Assembly: GCF_003143555.1 (NCBI RefSeq)
Contig: NZ_CP029347.1
Coordinates: 248,001 to 312,000 of the forward strand
Direction: 5' to 3'
Origin: Saliniradius amylolyticus
GTDB taxonomy: Bacteria; Pseudomonadota; Gammaproteobacteria; Enterobacterales; Alteromonadaceae
DNA length: 64,000 nt
The position numbers were made by a program, and so were the translations under genes. Shown one piece after another: positions 25,867 through 35,140 of this stretch (the stretch's first letter is position 1; each line of letters starts with the position of its first letter). The notes beneath the pieces were generated by a model. It did no database searches, had not been told where the DNA came from, and was given only the letters and a program-made list of their open reading frames with translations.

Positions 25867-26243
25867 TGAAACGGTTATTAATAAGCCTATTGGTATTGAG
25901 CGCTTCCCTGGGGGGGCACGCCGATGAGCAGCCCAGGCATTTTTCCGGGGAGAAAGTGAACGACATTGGCGAAGCCTTGCAAGTACTGCAGACCTACAAT
26001 AAACAGTTGGAAGGGCTGCTCGAAGGCGAATTATCCACGGCGGATATGGCTGAGATCCATAAGCTGACTTATTCACTGGAAAATGCCATGAAGATGATCC
26101 AAAGTTCTACCAAGGTGGCGGCCGATCATCTGGAACGTGTGCATTTAGGCTCTGAGCAACTCAAGCAGCAACAGGTTCGCAGTAACGCCCGGGTGTACCT
26201 GGATTTTACCACGCCACTGACGCAGGGCAGCGGTACCCAATAA
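25866..26243 (+). CDS. Small exported protein (DUF6746-like)
   Basis: The 125-residue product has a signal peptide (about residues 1-19, cleavage at GHADE) and a helical body with LQTYNKQLEGLLEGELSTAD and AMKMIQSSTKVAADHLERVH, which is a pattern I associate with the DUF6746 family of periplasmic proteins. No catalytic residues are evident. It overlaps the MFS stop by one base and precedes ssb by 80 bases. A role connected to the MFS transporter is inferred only from the coupling. Confidence 0.65.
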   Translation: MKRLLISLLVLSASLGGHADEQPRHFSGEKVNDIGEALQVLQTYNKQLEGLLEGELSTADMAEIHKLTYSLENAMKMIQSSTKVAADHLERVHLGSEQLKQQQVRSNARVYLDFTTPLTQGSGTQ

Positions 26244-26323
26244 AGCGAAAGGGGTGATGCGCCGTCATAGTAATTTGGTGGCGTAAGTGCCAAAATAGCG
26301 CATCAGTTTTTGAAGGAGTGATT

Positions 26324-26863
26324 ATGGCGAGCAGAGGCGTCAACAAAGTAATTCTGGTCGGTAATCTGGGGCAGGACCCGGATATCCGTTATACAGCCAA
26401 TGGTAAAGCCGTGGCAAATCTAACCCTGGCGACGTCTGAAAGCTGGAAAGATCAGAGCGGTCAGATTCAGGAGAAAACCGAATGGCACCGGGTAGTGATG
26501 TTCGGCAAGCTGGCTGAGATTGCCGGTGAATACTTGCGTAAAGGCAGCCAGATATATGTTGAAGGCAAGCTGCAAACCCGCAAGTGGCAGGATCAGAACG
26601 GTCAGGACAAATACACCACTGAAATCGTTTTGGACCCTTTCAATGGCACCATGCAAATGCTTGGTGGTCGCGGTGGTCAAAGCGGTGGTGGTCAAGGTGG
26701 CGGCCCTGCCCAGGGTGGCTATGGCCAGCCTCAGGGCGGCGGTTATGGTCAGTCGCAACCTCAGCAACGTCCAGCTCCGCAACAGAATCAGGGTGGTCAA
26801 AATCAGCAGCCGGGGCAGATGCCGGAGCCGGACTTTGACTTCGATGATGATATTCCGTTTTAA
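26324..26863 (+). CDS. ssb: Single-stranded DNA-binding protein
   Basis: Tetrameric ssDNA-binding protein for replication and repair. The ATG at 26324 is used instead of the GTG 6 bases earlier because the product then begins [20 protein letters not shown], as in other SSBs, with GGAG 7 bases before it. The OB-fold covers residues 1-110. A Gly/Gln-rich disordered linker follows (about 112-160), and the acidic tip [10 protein letters not shown] is the partner-binding tail for RecO, PriA and exonuclease I. No LexA box is visible upstream. A terminator closes the gene. Confidence 0.97.
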   Translation: MASRGVNKVILVGNLGQDPDIRYTANGKAVANLTLATSESWKDQSGQIQEKTEWHRVVMFGKLAEIAGEYLRKGSQIYVEGKLQTRKWQDQNGQDKYTTEIVLDPFNGTMQMLGGRGGQSGGGQGGGPAQGGYGQPQGGGYGQSQPQQRPAPQQNQGGQNQQPGQMPEPDFDFDDDIPF

Positions 26864-26881
26864 CGAGCAGTGAACTTGTAT

Positions 26882-26910
26882 AAAAAGGCCCTAAATATCA
26901 GGGCCTTTTT
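26882..26910 (+). terminator. Intrinsic terminator after ssb
   Basis: The 11-bp stem AAAAAGGCCCT / AGGGCCTTTTT with a 7-base loop is followed by more T residues, 19 bases after the ssb stop. Between this and mshI (26911-27152) there are no genes; it holds a small ATATGA/TCATAT inverted repeat at 27015-27032 and presumably the MSHA operon promoter. Confidence 0.9.
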
Positions 26911-27152
26911 TTATTTCGAATGGTATTCTGAATCAACAGACCCTGCCTCGTTCAGAGGTGGATTGTCCGGCATAGTCGGTTTTGTACCAAAAAAGTCGGT
27001 AACTGGGTGACGAAATATGATCAGCGTCATATGCTAGGGTGGAAAAAGGCTGATAATGTTGGTTGTAATGGCGTTTTGCGGGTGTGAAGCGCTAGACAGG
27101 AAGTAGGGTTTCCCTTAAGGTACGCCTTAATTATGAGGAAATATACATACGT

Positions 27153-28091
27153 ATGAAATTTGGTTGGGTTGATTGGGCCAAACGTCGCTTAGCGGGGCCG
27201 TCAGTGTATGCATCGCTGGGGTTGGAGTACAGCGCCGAAGGTGTGAGCCTGTCATTGTTTTCGGAGCAAGATGGACTCTGGCGGTGGGAACAGCAACAGT
27301 TCTTCGCCGCCAATAAATGGGCCACAGAGCTGCCAGACTGGGTGGCTGAACACAGCGCTCAAAACACGCCTTGCCATGTCACCCTATCCACCGGCCTTTA
27401 CCAGTTACGACAGGTGGAAAAGCCCAACGTCAAAGATGATGAAGTAGTACAGGCGCTGAAGTGGTCGGTGCCCGAACTGATGGGGACCAATGAAGAGCAG
27501 ATTATTGATTGCTTTGAACTGCCGGTCCAGCCCTCCAGTGTCAACAAGGTTAATCTGGTGGCGACGCCCCGCAGTCTGGTTGAGTCGGTAATAGAGCATG
27601 TCTCTAAGGCCCATCTAAAACTGAATACCATTAGTATTGAAGAGCTCAGCTTATGTGACTTACTGGGGGTTAAAGATGAGCCTCAGATGTTGATAAGTCA
27701 GGGCCAGGGCGACGAGGTTTGCCTGTTGATTGTTCGCCAGGGAAAGCTCTATTTTACCCGCCGAATCCGGGGGATAGGACAACTAAGTAAGCTGGGGCCA
27801 CAAATGGCTGACAGTGATGTGGTGGAGGGGTTGGCCCTAGAGATTCAGCGTTCCATGGATTATTTTGAAAGCCAGCTGCGTCAGCCTCAAGTGCAAAAGT
27901 TGGTGATCTGTCTGGATACGCCTCATTTAGATGCTCTGAAAATGGCATTGCAGCAGAATGTGATGGCTCGGGTTGAATGGCTGGTACCGTCCTTCGATAC
28001 AGGGTCTTTTCAGCTCTTGCCCGGCAACATTGCCAGTGTGGCGGCAGCCCAGGCCGGACGTTCTCAACTAATGATGGCGCAGGCCTCATGA
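27153..28091 (+). CDS. mshI: MSHA biogenesis protein MshI (PilM-like)
   Basis: First gene of the MSHA pilus operon. The 312-residue cytoplasmic protein resembles the actin-like PilM/GspL-N fold: the N-terminal strand ASLGLEYSAEGVSLSLF, the segment VVQALKWSVPELM, and the acidic-Gly motif QMLISQGQGDEVCLLIV. In type IV pilus machines PilM binds the N-terminal tail of PilN on the inner face of the membrane. The stop overlaps the next gene by four bases (ATGA). The usual upstream neighbour mshH (csrD) is absent; ssb is upstream. Confidence 0.9.
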   Translation: MKFGWVDWAKRRLAGPSVYASLGLEYSAEGVSLSLFSEQDGLWRWEQQQFFAANKWATELPDWVAEHSAQNTPCHVTLSTGLYQLRQVEKPNVKDDEVVQALKWSVPELMGTNEEQIIDCFELPVQPSSVNKVNLVATPRSLVESVIEHVSKAHLKLNTISIEELSLCDLLGVKDEPQMLISQGQGDEVCLLIVRQGKLYFTRRIRGIGQLSKLGPQMADSDVVEGLALEIQRSMDYFESQLRQPQVQKLVICLDTPHLDALKMALQQNVMARVEWLVPSFDTGSFQLLPGNIASVAAAQAGRSQLMMAQAS

Positions 28092-28696
28092 AGTATCGTG
28101 TCAATCTTTATCCGAATGATCTGAAGCCCAAGGTGGAGCTCTATACCTTACAGTTCGCATTGGTTTTATTGGGGTTCTGTTTGCTGCTGGTGGTGGCTGG
28201 CAGCCTTTTGGTTCAGGCGCGCACTGAGCATTGGCAAGAGCAGGCACAACAGGCAAGCCGGGAAGTACAACAGTTCCAGAAAATACTGGCCAAGCAGCGC
28301 CAGGAGTTACAGCAGGGGCCGAGCCCGGAGCTAGTGGATCAGGTGCGCCGTATGCAGGAACAAGCCAGAGAGCAGCGTCTGCTATTGAGACAGCTGGATA
28401 CACTGGAAGGGCAACAGAATCTTGGACTGGCCGGGCTAATGGAGGATTTAGCCGCTGCCGATCACCCGCAATTGTGGTTATCTCGCATCAGTGTGTCCGG
28501 CTCGGACCTCTATTTGCAGGGCCAGCTTAGCCGAGCCAGTGCGCTTCCTGAGTGGCTCGAACAGCTCGCTCAACAACCCTCACTTCAGGGGCGGGACTTT
28601 ACCGATGCCAGGCTGTATCAACAGCAGGAAAAGGGCTTACATTTTGTGCTTAATACTGGCCTGGATCCCAAAGCGTCCGTGGGGGGTAAGCCATGA
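28088..28696 (+). CDS. MSHA biogenesis PilN-like inner-membrane protein
   Basis: The 202-residue product begins MKYRVNLYPNDLKPKVELYT, like the PilN N-terminal tail that docks to PilM (MshI). A single helix (about residues 20-43) is followed by a periplasmic coiled coil rich in Gln and Arg (about 47-110) and an alpha/beta domain. It overlaps mshI by ATGA and the next gene by ATGA, so the three are coupled. In MSHA nomenclature this is the second MshI-like gene (mshI1/mshI2 in some genomes). Confidence 0.85.
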   Translation: MKYRVNLYPNDLKPKVELYTLQFALVLLGFCLLLVVAGSLLVQARTEHWQEQAQQASREVQQFQKILAKQRQELQQGPSPELVDQVRRMQEQAREQRLLLRQLDTLEGQQNLGLAGLMEDLAAADHPQLWLSRISVSGSDLYLQGQLSRASALPEWLEQLAQQPSLQGRDFTDARLYQQQEKGLHFVLNTGLDPKASVGGKP

Positions 28697-29337
28697 AGTA
28701 TTGGCACAAACGCCTCAGTGAAGGATTTATGGCATTAAAGGAGCGAGAGCGCAAAATCGTCATCTTTGCCAGTGCCTTCTTGTTGCTGTATCTGGGCTTT
28801 ATAGGCTGGATAGAACCAGGGCTAAATAAACAAGAGAGTTATCAGCAGGCGCTTACAAAGCACCATAATACTCAACGCGCTTTAGAGAGCGAGTTAAAGG
28901 CGCTTGGTGCCAGCATTACCGACCCCGATGCCTCTCTAATCGACCGGCGCAAAGCGCTGCAGAAAGAGTATGAGCAGCTTAAGCAGGAGCTTAGTCAGAA
29001 GACCACTCAACTGATACCGGCAGACCGTATGCGTCAAGTGCTCAGCCAGCTGCTGCAAGAGCATGAAGGGGTGAGTGTATTGGAGGTTACCTCAATGCCG
29101 GTCAGTAAACTCAGCGTCTCAGAGCAGGTGCTCAGTGATACCCTCTATCAACGCGGCTTTACCATTAAAATGGAAGGGCAGTACTTTCAACTGCAACGGT
29201 ATCTTGCCGATATGGAATTGCTGCCTTGGGAGTTGTACTGGCGTCGGTTTGACTATCGAGTTACTGAATATCCTACCGCTCAGGTAACTCTGGAACTTTA
29301 TACGCTCAGCACCAACGCATCTTTTTTGGGGGTCTAG
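28693..29337 (+). CDS. mshJ: MSHA biogenesis protein MshJ (PilO-like)
   Basis: The 214-residue inner-membrane protein has a short cytoplasmic tail, one helix (about residues 24-41), a coiled coil (about 45-105, EKEYEQLKQELSQKTTQ-like heptads) and a PilO-like ferredoxin-type domain (RGFTIKMEGQYFQLQRYLADME). With the PilN-like and MshK proteins it should form the periplasmic alignment complex. Starts overlap the previous stop by ATGA, and its own stop overlaps mshK (TAGTG). Confidence 0.88.
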   Translation: MKYWHKRLSEGFMALKERERKIVIFASAFLLLYLGFIGWIEPGLNKQESYQQALTKHHNTQRALESELKALGASITDPDASLIDRRKALQKEYEQLKQELSQKTTQLIPADRMRQVLSQLLQEHEGVSVLEVTSMPVSKLSVSEQVLSDTLYQRGFTIKMEGQYFQLQRYLADMELLPWELYWRRFDYRVTEYPTAQVTLELYTLSTNASFLGV

Positions 29338-29690
29338 TGAAACGTATTCTTATACTATCCCTTTGCTTATTTGTATCTGTCTCGGCTTTGCCCGGGCAGC
29401 GGCTGACTGACCCAACCCGTCCTTCACAGGATTGGTTGAAGGCGCCTGCAGAGCAGAAGTCACAAATCTCGGAATTGAGCTGGCCTAAGGTGCAGGCGGT
29501 GATGCACCGCCAAGGGCGATACCTGGCGTTAATCGCTGGGCAGTGGTATGCCGAAGGTGACAGGTGGCAGGAAATCAAGATTACTCGTATCCGTCCAACC
29601 GAGGTGACTTTTGCGGGGCCTGAAGGATTGGTCAAGCGTCAAGTCGGCTCGTCAAACACAATCAAAAAAGTGGCGAAAGATGAAGTTTAA
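29337..29690 (+). CDS. mshK: MSHA biogenesis protein MshK (PilP-like)
   Basis: Short exported protein of 117 residues with a GTG start and a signal peptide (about residues 1-17, SVSALPGQ). The mature part contains the DPTRP motif and a small beta domain (VMHRQGRYLALIAGQWYAEG, then IRPTEVTFAGPEG), like GspC/PilP HR domains that bind the secretin. No lipoprotein cysteine is seen, unlike PilP. It overlaps mshJ by one base and mshL by 11 bases. Confidence 0.85.
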   Translation: MKRILILSLCLFVSVSALPGQRLTDPTRPSQDWLKAPAEQKSQISELSWPKVQAVMHRQGRYLALIAGQWYAEGDRWQEIKITRIRPTEVTFAGPEGLVKRQVGSSNTIKKVAKDEV

Positions 29691-31371
29691 GTACAGTGTG
29701 ATTGGCAGTGGCATCTTCCTGTTAGTAGCTTGTCAGAGCACCGGGGATGGCAAACTGGTAAGCGATTCTCTCGAGCAGGCCGCCGAGGAACAAAAGCAGC
29801 GTCAATTGATGTCGAACGCACCTTTGGAACAGGTCCCCGATGATGTCGAGGGATGGTTGCAGCAAGGCCATACTGGCGATGATATCTCAACGACGGAAAT
29901 GCTTGTGGAGGAGCGTTACGACATCAGTGCGCATGGCGCCGATGTGCGTGGCTTTTTTGCTGGCCTGGTGGCCGATACAGACTACAGTGTGGCGGTGCAT
30001 CCAGAAGTGGATGGCAGCATCAGTATGGATCTCAAGCAGGCGACCATTGCCGAGATTGTGGCTTTGATCGAGGATATGTACGGCTATGATATTCAGCAAA
30101 GCGGCAAGGTGTTTAAAGTCTTCCCGGCTGGTATGCGTACCGAGACCTTTTCACTGAACTATCTGCAAATGCGCCGTAACGGTATGACTCAGATTAGTGT
30201 CACCTCAGGCGGCGTGTCGCAGAATGCAAATAATAACCGCAGTGGCGGTCGGAACAATAACCTTGGCAATCAGGGAAATATGGGCGGGCTCGGCGGCGGC
30301 TATGGTGGCTTCGGCAATAATATGCAGCAGCAAGGCTTTGGCGGCATGGGTCAGGGTACTATCAATGGCACCAATATTATGACCAACTCGGAGAATGACT
30401 TCTGGAAGGATCTGGAAGAGACTCTGGACTCGTTTGTGGGCGAGGGTGGCGGCCGCAGTATTCTGGTTTCCCCTCAGTCTGGCCTGGTTACAGTGCGCGC
30501 TATGCCGGATGAGCTAAGAGTGGTGCGGGAATTTTTAAGTAAGACTGAACGCAATATTCAACGTCAGGTCGTGCTGGAAGCCCGGATCGTGGAGATCACC
30601 CTGAATGATCAGTATCAGCAGGGCATCGACTGGAGTAAGATTGCCAATAGTAGCCGCTTGGGACCCATTACTTTCTCCGGTGCCAATGTGGGCAACTCAA
30701 TCACTAATTCATTAGGCGGGATTACCGGCGTCAGCTTCGAAACAGGCAGCTTTAGCGGTATCCTCAACCTACTCTCTACTCAGGGCAATATGCAGGTACT
30801 ATCCAGCCCCAGAGTAACCGCCACCAATAATCAAAAAGCGGTGATAAAAGTCGGCGACGATGAATACTTTGTGACCGATGTACAGAGTGACACGAGTTCT
30901 ACCGGCAGTGTCTCCCAGAACAGTGCAGATATTGAGTTAACGCCCTTCTTCTCGGGGATTGCTCTGGATGTGACCCCCCAGATCAATGATGAGGGCAGTG
31001 TGTTATTGCATGTGCATCCATCGGTGATCGAAACCGAGGAGCAGGAGAAGGTGATTACCGTTAACGGGCGGGAGCAGGTTCTGCCGCTGGCGCGCAGTAA
31101 TATCCGTGAATCGGATACCGTAATCCGAGCTGATTCGGGCGAGATCGTGGTGATCGGTGGCCTGATGCAGACTATTATCGAGGAAACCCACTCTAAGACT
31201 CCGCTGTTAGGGGACATTCCCTGGCTGGGAGAACTGTTTAAAAACCGTCGTGACGAAGAACGCAAGAAGGAACTGGTGATCATGCTTAAACCAACTGTGG
31301 TGGGGCCGGGCACCTGGCAGGAGCAACTGTCCCGAAGTGAATCCCAGGTTAAAGGTTGGTTGAACGAATAG
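29680..31371 (+). CDS. mshL: MSHA outer-membrane secretin MshL
   Basis: Forms the outer-membrane pore through which the pilus passes. The 563-residue product starts at ATG 29680 (inside the end of mshK) and has a lipoprotein-type signal with lipobox LLVAC (Cys near 18). An STN/N-domain region follows (YSVAVHPEVDGSISMDLK). A long Gly/Asn/Gln-rich insert (about 195-235) separates it from the secretin core, which carries LVSPQSGLVTVRAMPDEL, VLEARIVEITL, VLSSPRVTATNNQKAVIKVG and the C-terminal VIGGLMQ ... PLLGDIPWLGELFK signature. The low-complexity insert may be variable between strains. Confidence 0.95.
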   Translation: MKFKYSVIGSGIFLLVACQSTGDGKLVSDSLEQAAEEQKQRQLMSNAPLEQVPDDVEGWLQQGHTGDDISTTEMLVEERYDISAHGADVRGFFAGLVADTDYSVAVHPEVDGSISMDLKQATIAEIVALIEDMYGYDIQQSGKVFKVFPAGMRTETFSLNYLQMRRNGMTQISVTSGGVSQNANNNRSGGRNNNLGNQGNMGGLGGGYGGFGNNMQQQGFGGMGQGTINGTNIMTNSENDFWKDLEETLDSFVGEGGGRSILVSPQSGLVTVRAMPDELRVVREFLSKTERNIQRQVVLEARIVEITLNDQYQQGIDWSKIANSSRLGPITFSGANVGNSITNSLGGITGVSFETGSFSGILNLLSTQGNMQVLSSPRVTATNNQKAVIKVGDDEYFVTDVQSDTSSTGSVSQNSADIELTPFFSGIALDVTPQINDEGSVLLHVHPSVIETEEQEKVITVNGREQVLPLARSNIRESDTVIRADSGEIVVIGGLMQTIIEETHSKTPLLGDIPWLGELFKNRRDEERKKELVIMLKPTVVGPGTWQEQLSRSESQVKGWLNE

Positions 31372-31377
31372 TCGTCT

Positions 31378-32283
31378 ATGTATCTGTACCATTTCGGGCT
31401 GAATGAATTGCCCTTTACCCTCACGCCCAATACCAGTTATTACTTTGGTTTGCCCAGTCATAAGCAGGCGTTAGAGACCCTGCTGACGGCACTGAAAACC
31501 GGTGAGGGCTTTATCAAGGTCACCGGTGAAGTGGGCACTGGCAAAACGCTCATTTGCCGTAAACTGCTGAATGAACTGCCGGACTACTTTGTTACCGCTT
31601 ATATCCCGAATCCTTATTTAAACCCGCAGGAGTTGCGTCTGGCGGTGGCCCGCGAACTCGAAGTGGAAGTGGGGGATGCGGTAGATCAGCAAGCCTTCAG
31701 CCGCTCCATTGAACAGCGTTTGATAGACATTCAGCGGCAAGGACAGACAGTGGCGTTGCTGATTGATGAGGCCCAGGCCTTACCGACAGAGAGCATTGAA
31801 GCTCTGAGGTTGTTTTCCAACCTCGAAACCGAGTCTCGCAAACTGCTTCAGGTGGTTCTCTTCGCTCAGCCGGAATTGGATCAAAAGCTACAGCAGCGTG
31901 AGTTGCGTCAGCTAAAACAGCGTATCACTTTTAGCTATCAATTGGATTCCATGGACCCCGACCAGCTCTACCAGTACGTGGCTCACAGAATGAAAATTGC
32001 CGGTCACAAAGGCTCCCCGGTGTTTAACCGACGCTGCTGTAAAATGCTGTATCAGGCCACGGATGGTACTCCCAGGATCGTGAATGTGCTTTGTCATAAG
32101 GCATTGATGTTAGCGTATGGTGAAGGGGTTAATCAGGTGAACAAGGACCACATCCGTGCGGCGATAAAAGATACGGAAGCGGCGCAGCAGCCTCCGCAGC
32201 GCTGGCCAATGTATTGTGCTGTCAGTGTCGTTGCTCTGCTGGCTGTTGGCTGGTGGTACTGGCAGGGAGGAGTGGTGTTGTGA
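31378..32283 (+). CDS. mshM: MSHA biogenesis ATPase MshM (ExeA/GspA-like)
   Basis: AAA+ ATPase of 301 residues. It begins with the ExeA-type YHFGLNELPFTLTPNTSYYFG, has Walker A GEVGTGKTL near residues 48-56, Walker B VALLIDEAQ near 126-134, and a C-terminal membrane helix (about 277-295). ExeA-type proteins help assemble the secretin through peptidoglycan. It lies 6 bases after mshL and overlaps mshN by 4 bases (GTGA), with the ribosome site GGAGG inside its own last codons. Confidence 0.92.
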   Translation: MYLYHFGLNELPFTLTPNTSYYFGLPSHKQALETLLTALKTGEGFIKVTGEVGTGKTLICRKLLNELPDYFVTAYIPNPYLNPQELRLAVARELEVEVGDAVDQQAFSRSIEQRLIDIQRQGQTVALLIDEAQALPTESIEALRLFSNLETESRKLLQVVLFAQPELDQKLQQRELRQLKQRITFSYQLDSMDPDQLYQYVAHRMKIAGHKGSPVFNRRCCKMLYQATDGTPRIVNVLCHKALMLAYGEGVNQVNKDHIRAAIKDTEAAQQPPQRWPMYCAVSVVALLAVGWWYWQGGVVL

Positions 32284-33401
32284 GTGTGGTCAATAAAATG
32301 CTGAAAGATCTGGAGCAGCGTCAACAGCACACATCGTCGGCCGAATCGGATTATCAACCCAGAAAAACCTCATTCAAGAGGCGCTTTGGTCCGGTTATGT
32401 TGGTGGTATTGCTGGTGGTTATAGCTGGCTGGGTGTTGTTTGACACCTTCAGGCCTGTGGCATCGGTGGAAGTGTCTGATAAGGGACAGCCAGCAGGCCC
32501 CATGCCAATACAAAAATACGTTGAATCTGCTCCAGCCGAGCAGAAAATCAATGAAACGGCTCAGCCGACTGCTGGTCCTGACGTATCTTCGCCAAACCAA
32601 ACGTTACAGGTTCAGACGACGGTTGCTAAGCAGCAACCCAATACCCCGGCAACAAAACCGGCCGCCATTGAGCAAGACTCCAAGGAGCCTGAGACTGATT
32701 CGAAAGAGGTAGCGGTATCGTTACCCCAGAACGCCGGTGAACAGCCTGCCCAGCAGGACACAGCACAACCGGCTACGGAGCAGGCTGCGGCCGAGCCACC
32801 TCAACCAGACGTGCGTAAACGCCAGGTAGAGGTGAGCGAAGCCGAACAGGTGCGTCGCCAGCTGGAGCCGCTCCTTGCAGAGCGCAAGTATAAGCTGGCC
32901 TTCCCACTTCTAGCCCGCTTGCTGGAGCTAGAGCCCGGCGCGCATAACATCAGAGCCAAGCTGATTAATTTAAGCTTGCGGCAAGGACGTCGTCCGCTGG
33001 CCGAAGGTACGTTACAACAGGCCGTCGAGCAATTTCCGGAGCACTATGAATATCGCTCGCAGCTGGCTCGTCTCTGGCGTCAGGATAAACCACAACAGGC
33101 GCTGGCATTATTGATGGCTGCGAAGCCTCCGGTTGCGTCGTACACAGATTACTATGCACTGCGGGCTGGTCTGGCACGGGGGCAGGGGCAATTTTTTCAG
33201 GCGGTGAAGGACTACTATCAGCTGCTGGAACTGCAGCCGGACAACGACCGCTGGCGTCTGGGTATGGCTATTGCACTTGATAAGGCAGGCCAACATCAGC
33301 CAGCCCTGAAACAATATCATCAGGTCAGTAATTCAACGGTACTACCTGAACAAGCCAGGCGCTTCATTCAGCAGCGTATTGACGCATTAGGAGGTAGGTA
33401 A
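32280..33401 (+). CDS. mshN: MSHA biogenesis TPR protein MshN
   Basis: The GTG at 32280 gives MSVVNKMLKDLEQRQQ, the usual MshN beginning, with GGAGGAG upstream; the earlier in-frame ATG at 32214 only reads through mshM. The 373-residue protein has one inner-membrane helix (about residues 40-60), a long Pro/Gln/Ala/Thr-rich periplasmic linker (about 65-205), and a TPR domain of several helical repeats (LLAERKYKLAFPLLARLLEL and onward). Such TPR proteins act as periplasmic scaffolds in MSHA assembly. It overlaps mshE by one base (TAATG). Confidence 0.9.
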   Translation: MSVVNKMLKDLEQRQQHTSSAESDYQPRKTSFKRRFGPVMLVVLLVVIAGWVLFDTFRPVASVEVSDKGQPAGPMPIQKYVESAPAEQKINETAQPTAGPDVSSPNQTLQVQTTVAKQQPNTPATKPAAIEQDSKEPETDSKEVAVSLPQNAGEQPAQQDTAQPATEQAAAEPPQPDVRKRQVEVSEAEQVRRQLEPLLAERKYKLAFPLLARLLELEPGAHNIRAKLINLSLRQGRRPLAEGTLQQAVEQFPEHYEYRSQLARLWRQDKPQQALALLMAAKPPVASYTDYYALRAGLARGQGQFFQAVKDYYQLLELQPDNDRWRLGMAIALDKAGQHQPALKQYHQVSNSTVLPEQARRFIQQRIDALGGR

Positions 33402-35140
33402 TGCGTAAACTAAAAATGCGACTCGGAGACCTTCTGGTACTGGAAGGCATTATTTCAGAAGAGCAGTTACAGCGGGCCCTCAATGCTCAGAAGAAATCCG
33501 GCGGTAAACTGGGTAACTTACTGGTTAATATGGGCTTTGTAACCGAGCCTCAGCTTTTACAGTTCTTGTCTCGTCAGCTGGATGTGCCCTTGGTGGATAT
33601 CAGTCATCAGGACCTGGACCCAGACCTGGTTAAGTTACTTCCTGAGAGTCACGCCCGACGTTACCGGGCGCTGGTGTTAAGCGACAATGGCGATACATTG
33701 CTGGTAGGCATGAGTGATCCGGCAGACTTGTCGGTGGTGGATACTATTGCCAATATCCTGCCCAAACCGGTCAAGATCGCTGTGGTGAAGGAGAGCCAGT
33801 TACTTAACGCTTTTGATCTCTATTACCGTCGTACTGAAGAAATTGCGTCTTTTGCGTCTGAGTTGGCCAGCGAACAGCAGGATGATGAATTTCAGCTCGA
33901 GGCCCAGAGCGATGACGATAATGATACCGCCGTGGCCAAGTTGTTGCAGTCTGTGTTTGAAGATGCGGTGCAGATGGGAGCCTCGGACATTCATATTGAA
34001 CCAGGTGAGGAACACCTGAGCATCCGCCAGCGGGTAGACGGGGTATTACAGGAAACCATTTTCAAGGAGAAACAGATTGCCGCAGCCTTAGTGTTGCGAC
34101 TGAAGTTGATGTCAGGGCTGGATATTTCCGAGAAACGATTGCCTCAGGATGGGCGGGCACAAATCAAGGTCAAGGGACATATTATCGACCTGCGGATTTC
34201 AACCATGCCCATTCAGTGGGGCGAGTCGGTGGTGATGCGTTTGCTCGATCAATCTCAGGGCATACTCAGTCTGGACGAGACCGGCATGCCGGAAGGCATA
34301 CTCAAGCGCTTCCGACGTATTATTCATCAACCCCACGGGATGGTGCTGGTTACGGGACCAACGGGGTCAGGTAAAACCACTACGCTGTATGGTGCGCTGA
34401 CTGAGCTAAATCAATCTGGTGTTAAGATCATTACAGTAGAAGACCCGGTAGAGTACCGTTTACCCCGCATCAATCAGGTGCAGGTCAATCCGAAGATCGA
34501 TCTGACTTTTTCCCGGGTGCTCAGAACCACTCTGCGCCAGGACCCCGACATTATTATGGTCGGGGAGATGCGCGACAACGAAACCGTTGAGATTGGCCTG
34601 CGAGGGGCTTTGACCGGACACCTGGTACTTTCCACCCTGCATACCAATGATGCGATTAGCAGTGCGGTGCGCCTGTTGGATATGGATGCGCCCGGCTATT
34701 TGGTGGCCAGTTCGCTCAGAGCCATTGTTGCCCAGCGGCTGATCCGCCGGGTATGCGACAACTGCTCCCAAGATCACTCCCTGACGGCAGAACAAAAAGT
34801 ATGGTTGGAGAGTCTGAACGTGGAGTTGGATGGTGCCAGCTTTAAGCAAGGTAAAGGTTGTCCTAATTGTCATCAGACCGGTTATAAGGGGCGTATTGGT
34901 GTGTTTGAACTCCTTGAGATGAACGACACTCTGATGCAGCCTCTCAAGCAAAACGATACGGCTCGCTTCAGTGAGTTGGCCAGCCAGACTCCCGGTTATC
35001 AGCCCTTATGGAGTGATGCCTTAAACTATGCCAGACAAGGCATTACCTCGGTAGATGAAGTGTTGCGCTTGGTGGAGATGGTGCCCGAAAATGGCGTGAG
35101 CCACGAGCCCCCTGTGACTTCTGCTCATGGCGAAATATAA
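33401..35140 (+). CDS. mshE: MSHA pilus extension ATPase MshE with MshEN c-di-GMP-binding domain
   Basis: Hexameric GspE/PilB-type motor, 579 residues, cytoplasmic. The N-terminal domain holds two 24-residue MshEN motifs, at residues 7-30 (RLGDLLVLEGIISEEQLQRA... ending in Gln30) and 36-59 (KLGNLLVNMGFVTEPQLLQF... ending in Gln59), both with the RLG/KLG, Leu and terminal Gln pattern that binds c-di-GMP in Vibrio MshE. The core carries Walker A GPTGSGKTTT near 323, the Asp box EDPVEYRLP, Walker B IIMVGEMRDNET, the His box LSTLHTNDA, and a C4 zinc site (CDNC ... CPNC). It overlaps mshG by 14 bases. Extension should respond to c-di-GMP. Confidence 0.97.
   Translation: MRKLKMRLGDLLVLEGIISEEQLQRALNAQKKSGGKLGNLLVNMGFVTEPQLLQFLSRQLDVPLVDISHQDLDPDLVKLLPESHARRYRALVLSDNGDTLLVGMSDPADLSVVDTIANILPKPVKIAVVKESQLLNAFDLYYRRTEEIASFASELASEQQDDEFQLEAQSDDDNDTAVAKLLQSVFEDAVQMGASDIHIEPGEEHLSIRQRVDGVLQETIFKEKQIAAALVLRLKLMSGLDISEKRLPQDGRAQIKVKGHIIDLRISTMPIQWGESVVMRLLDQSQGILSLDETGMPEGILKRFRRIIHQPHGMVLVTGPTGSGKTTTLYGALTELNQSGVKIITVEDPVEYRLPRINQVQVNPKIDLTFSRVLRTTLRQDPDIIMVGEMRDNETVEIGLRGALTGHLVLSTLHTNDAISSAVRLLDMDAPGYLVASSLRAIVAQRLIRRVCDNCSQDHSLTAEQKVWLESLNVELDGASFKQGKGCPNCHQTGYKGRIGVFELLEMNDTLMQPLKQNDTARFSELASQTPGYQPLWSDALNYARQGITSVDEVLRLVEMVPENGVSHEPPVTSAHGEI

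Noticed and set aside
27015-27032. ATATGA/TCATAT inverted repeat before mshI as a defined operator
   Set aside because: Six-base arms are too short to assign to any regulator; noted only within the gap description.
34460-34951. 163-codon - strand frame opposite mshE
   Set aside because: Antisense shadow of the Walker/zinc region of mshE.
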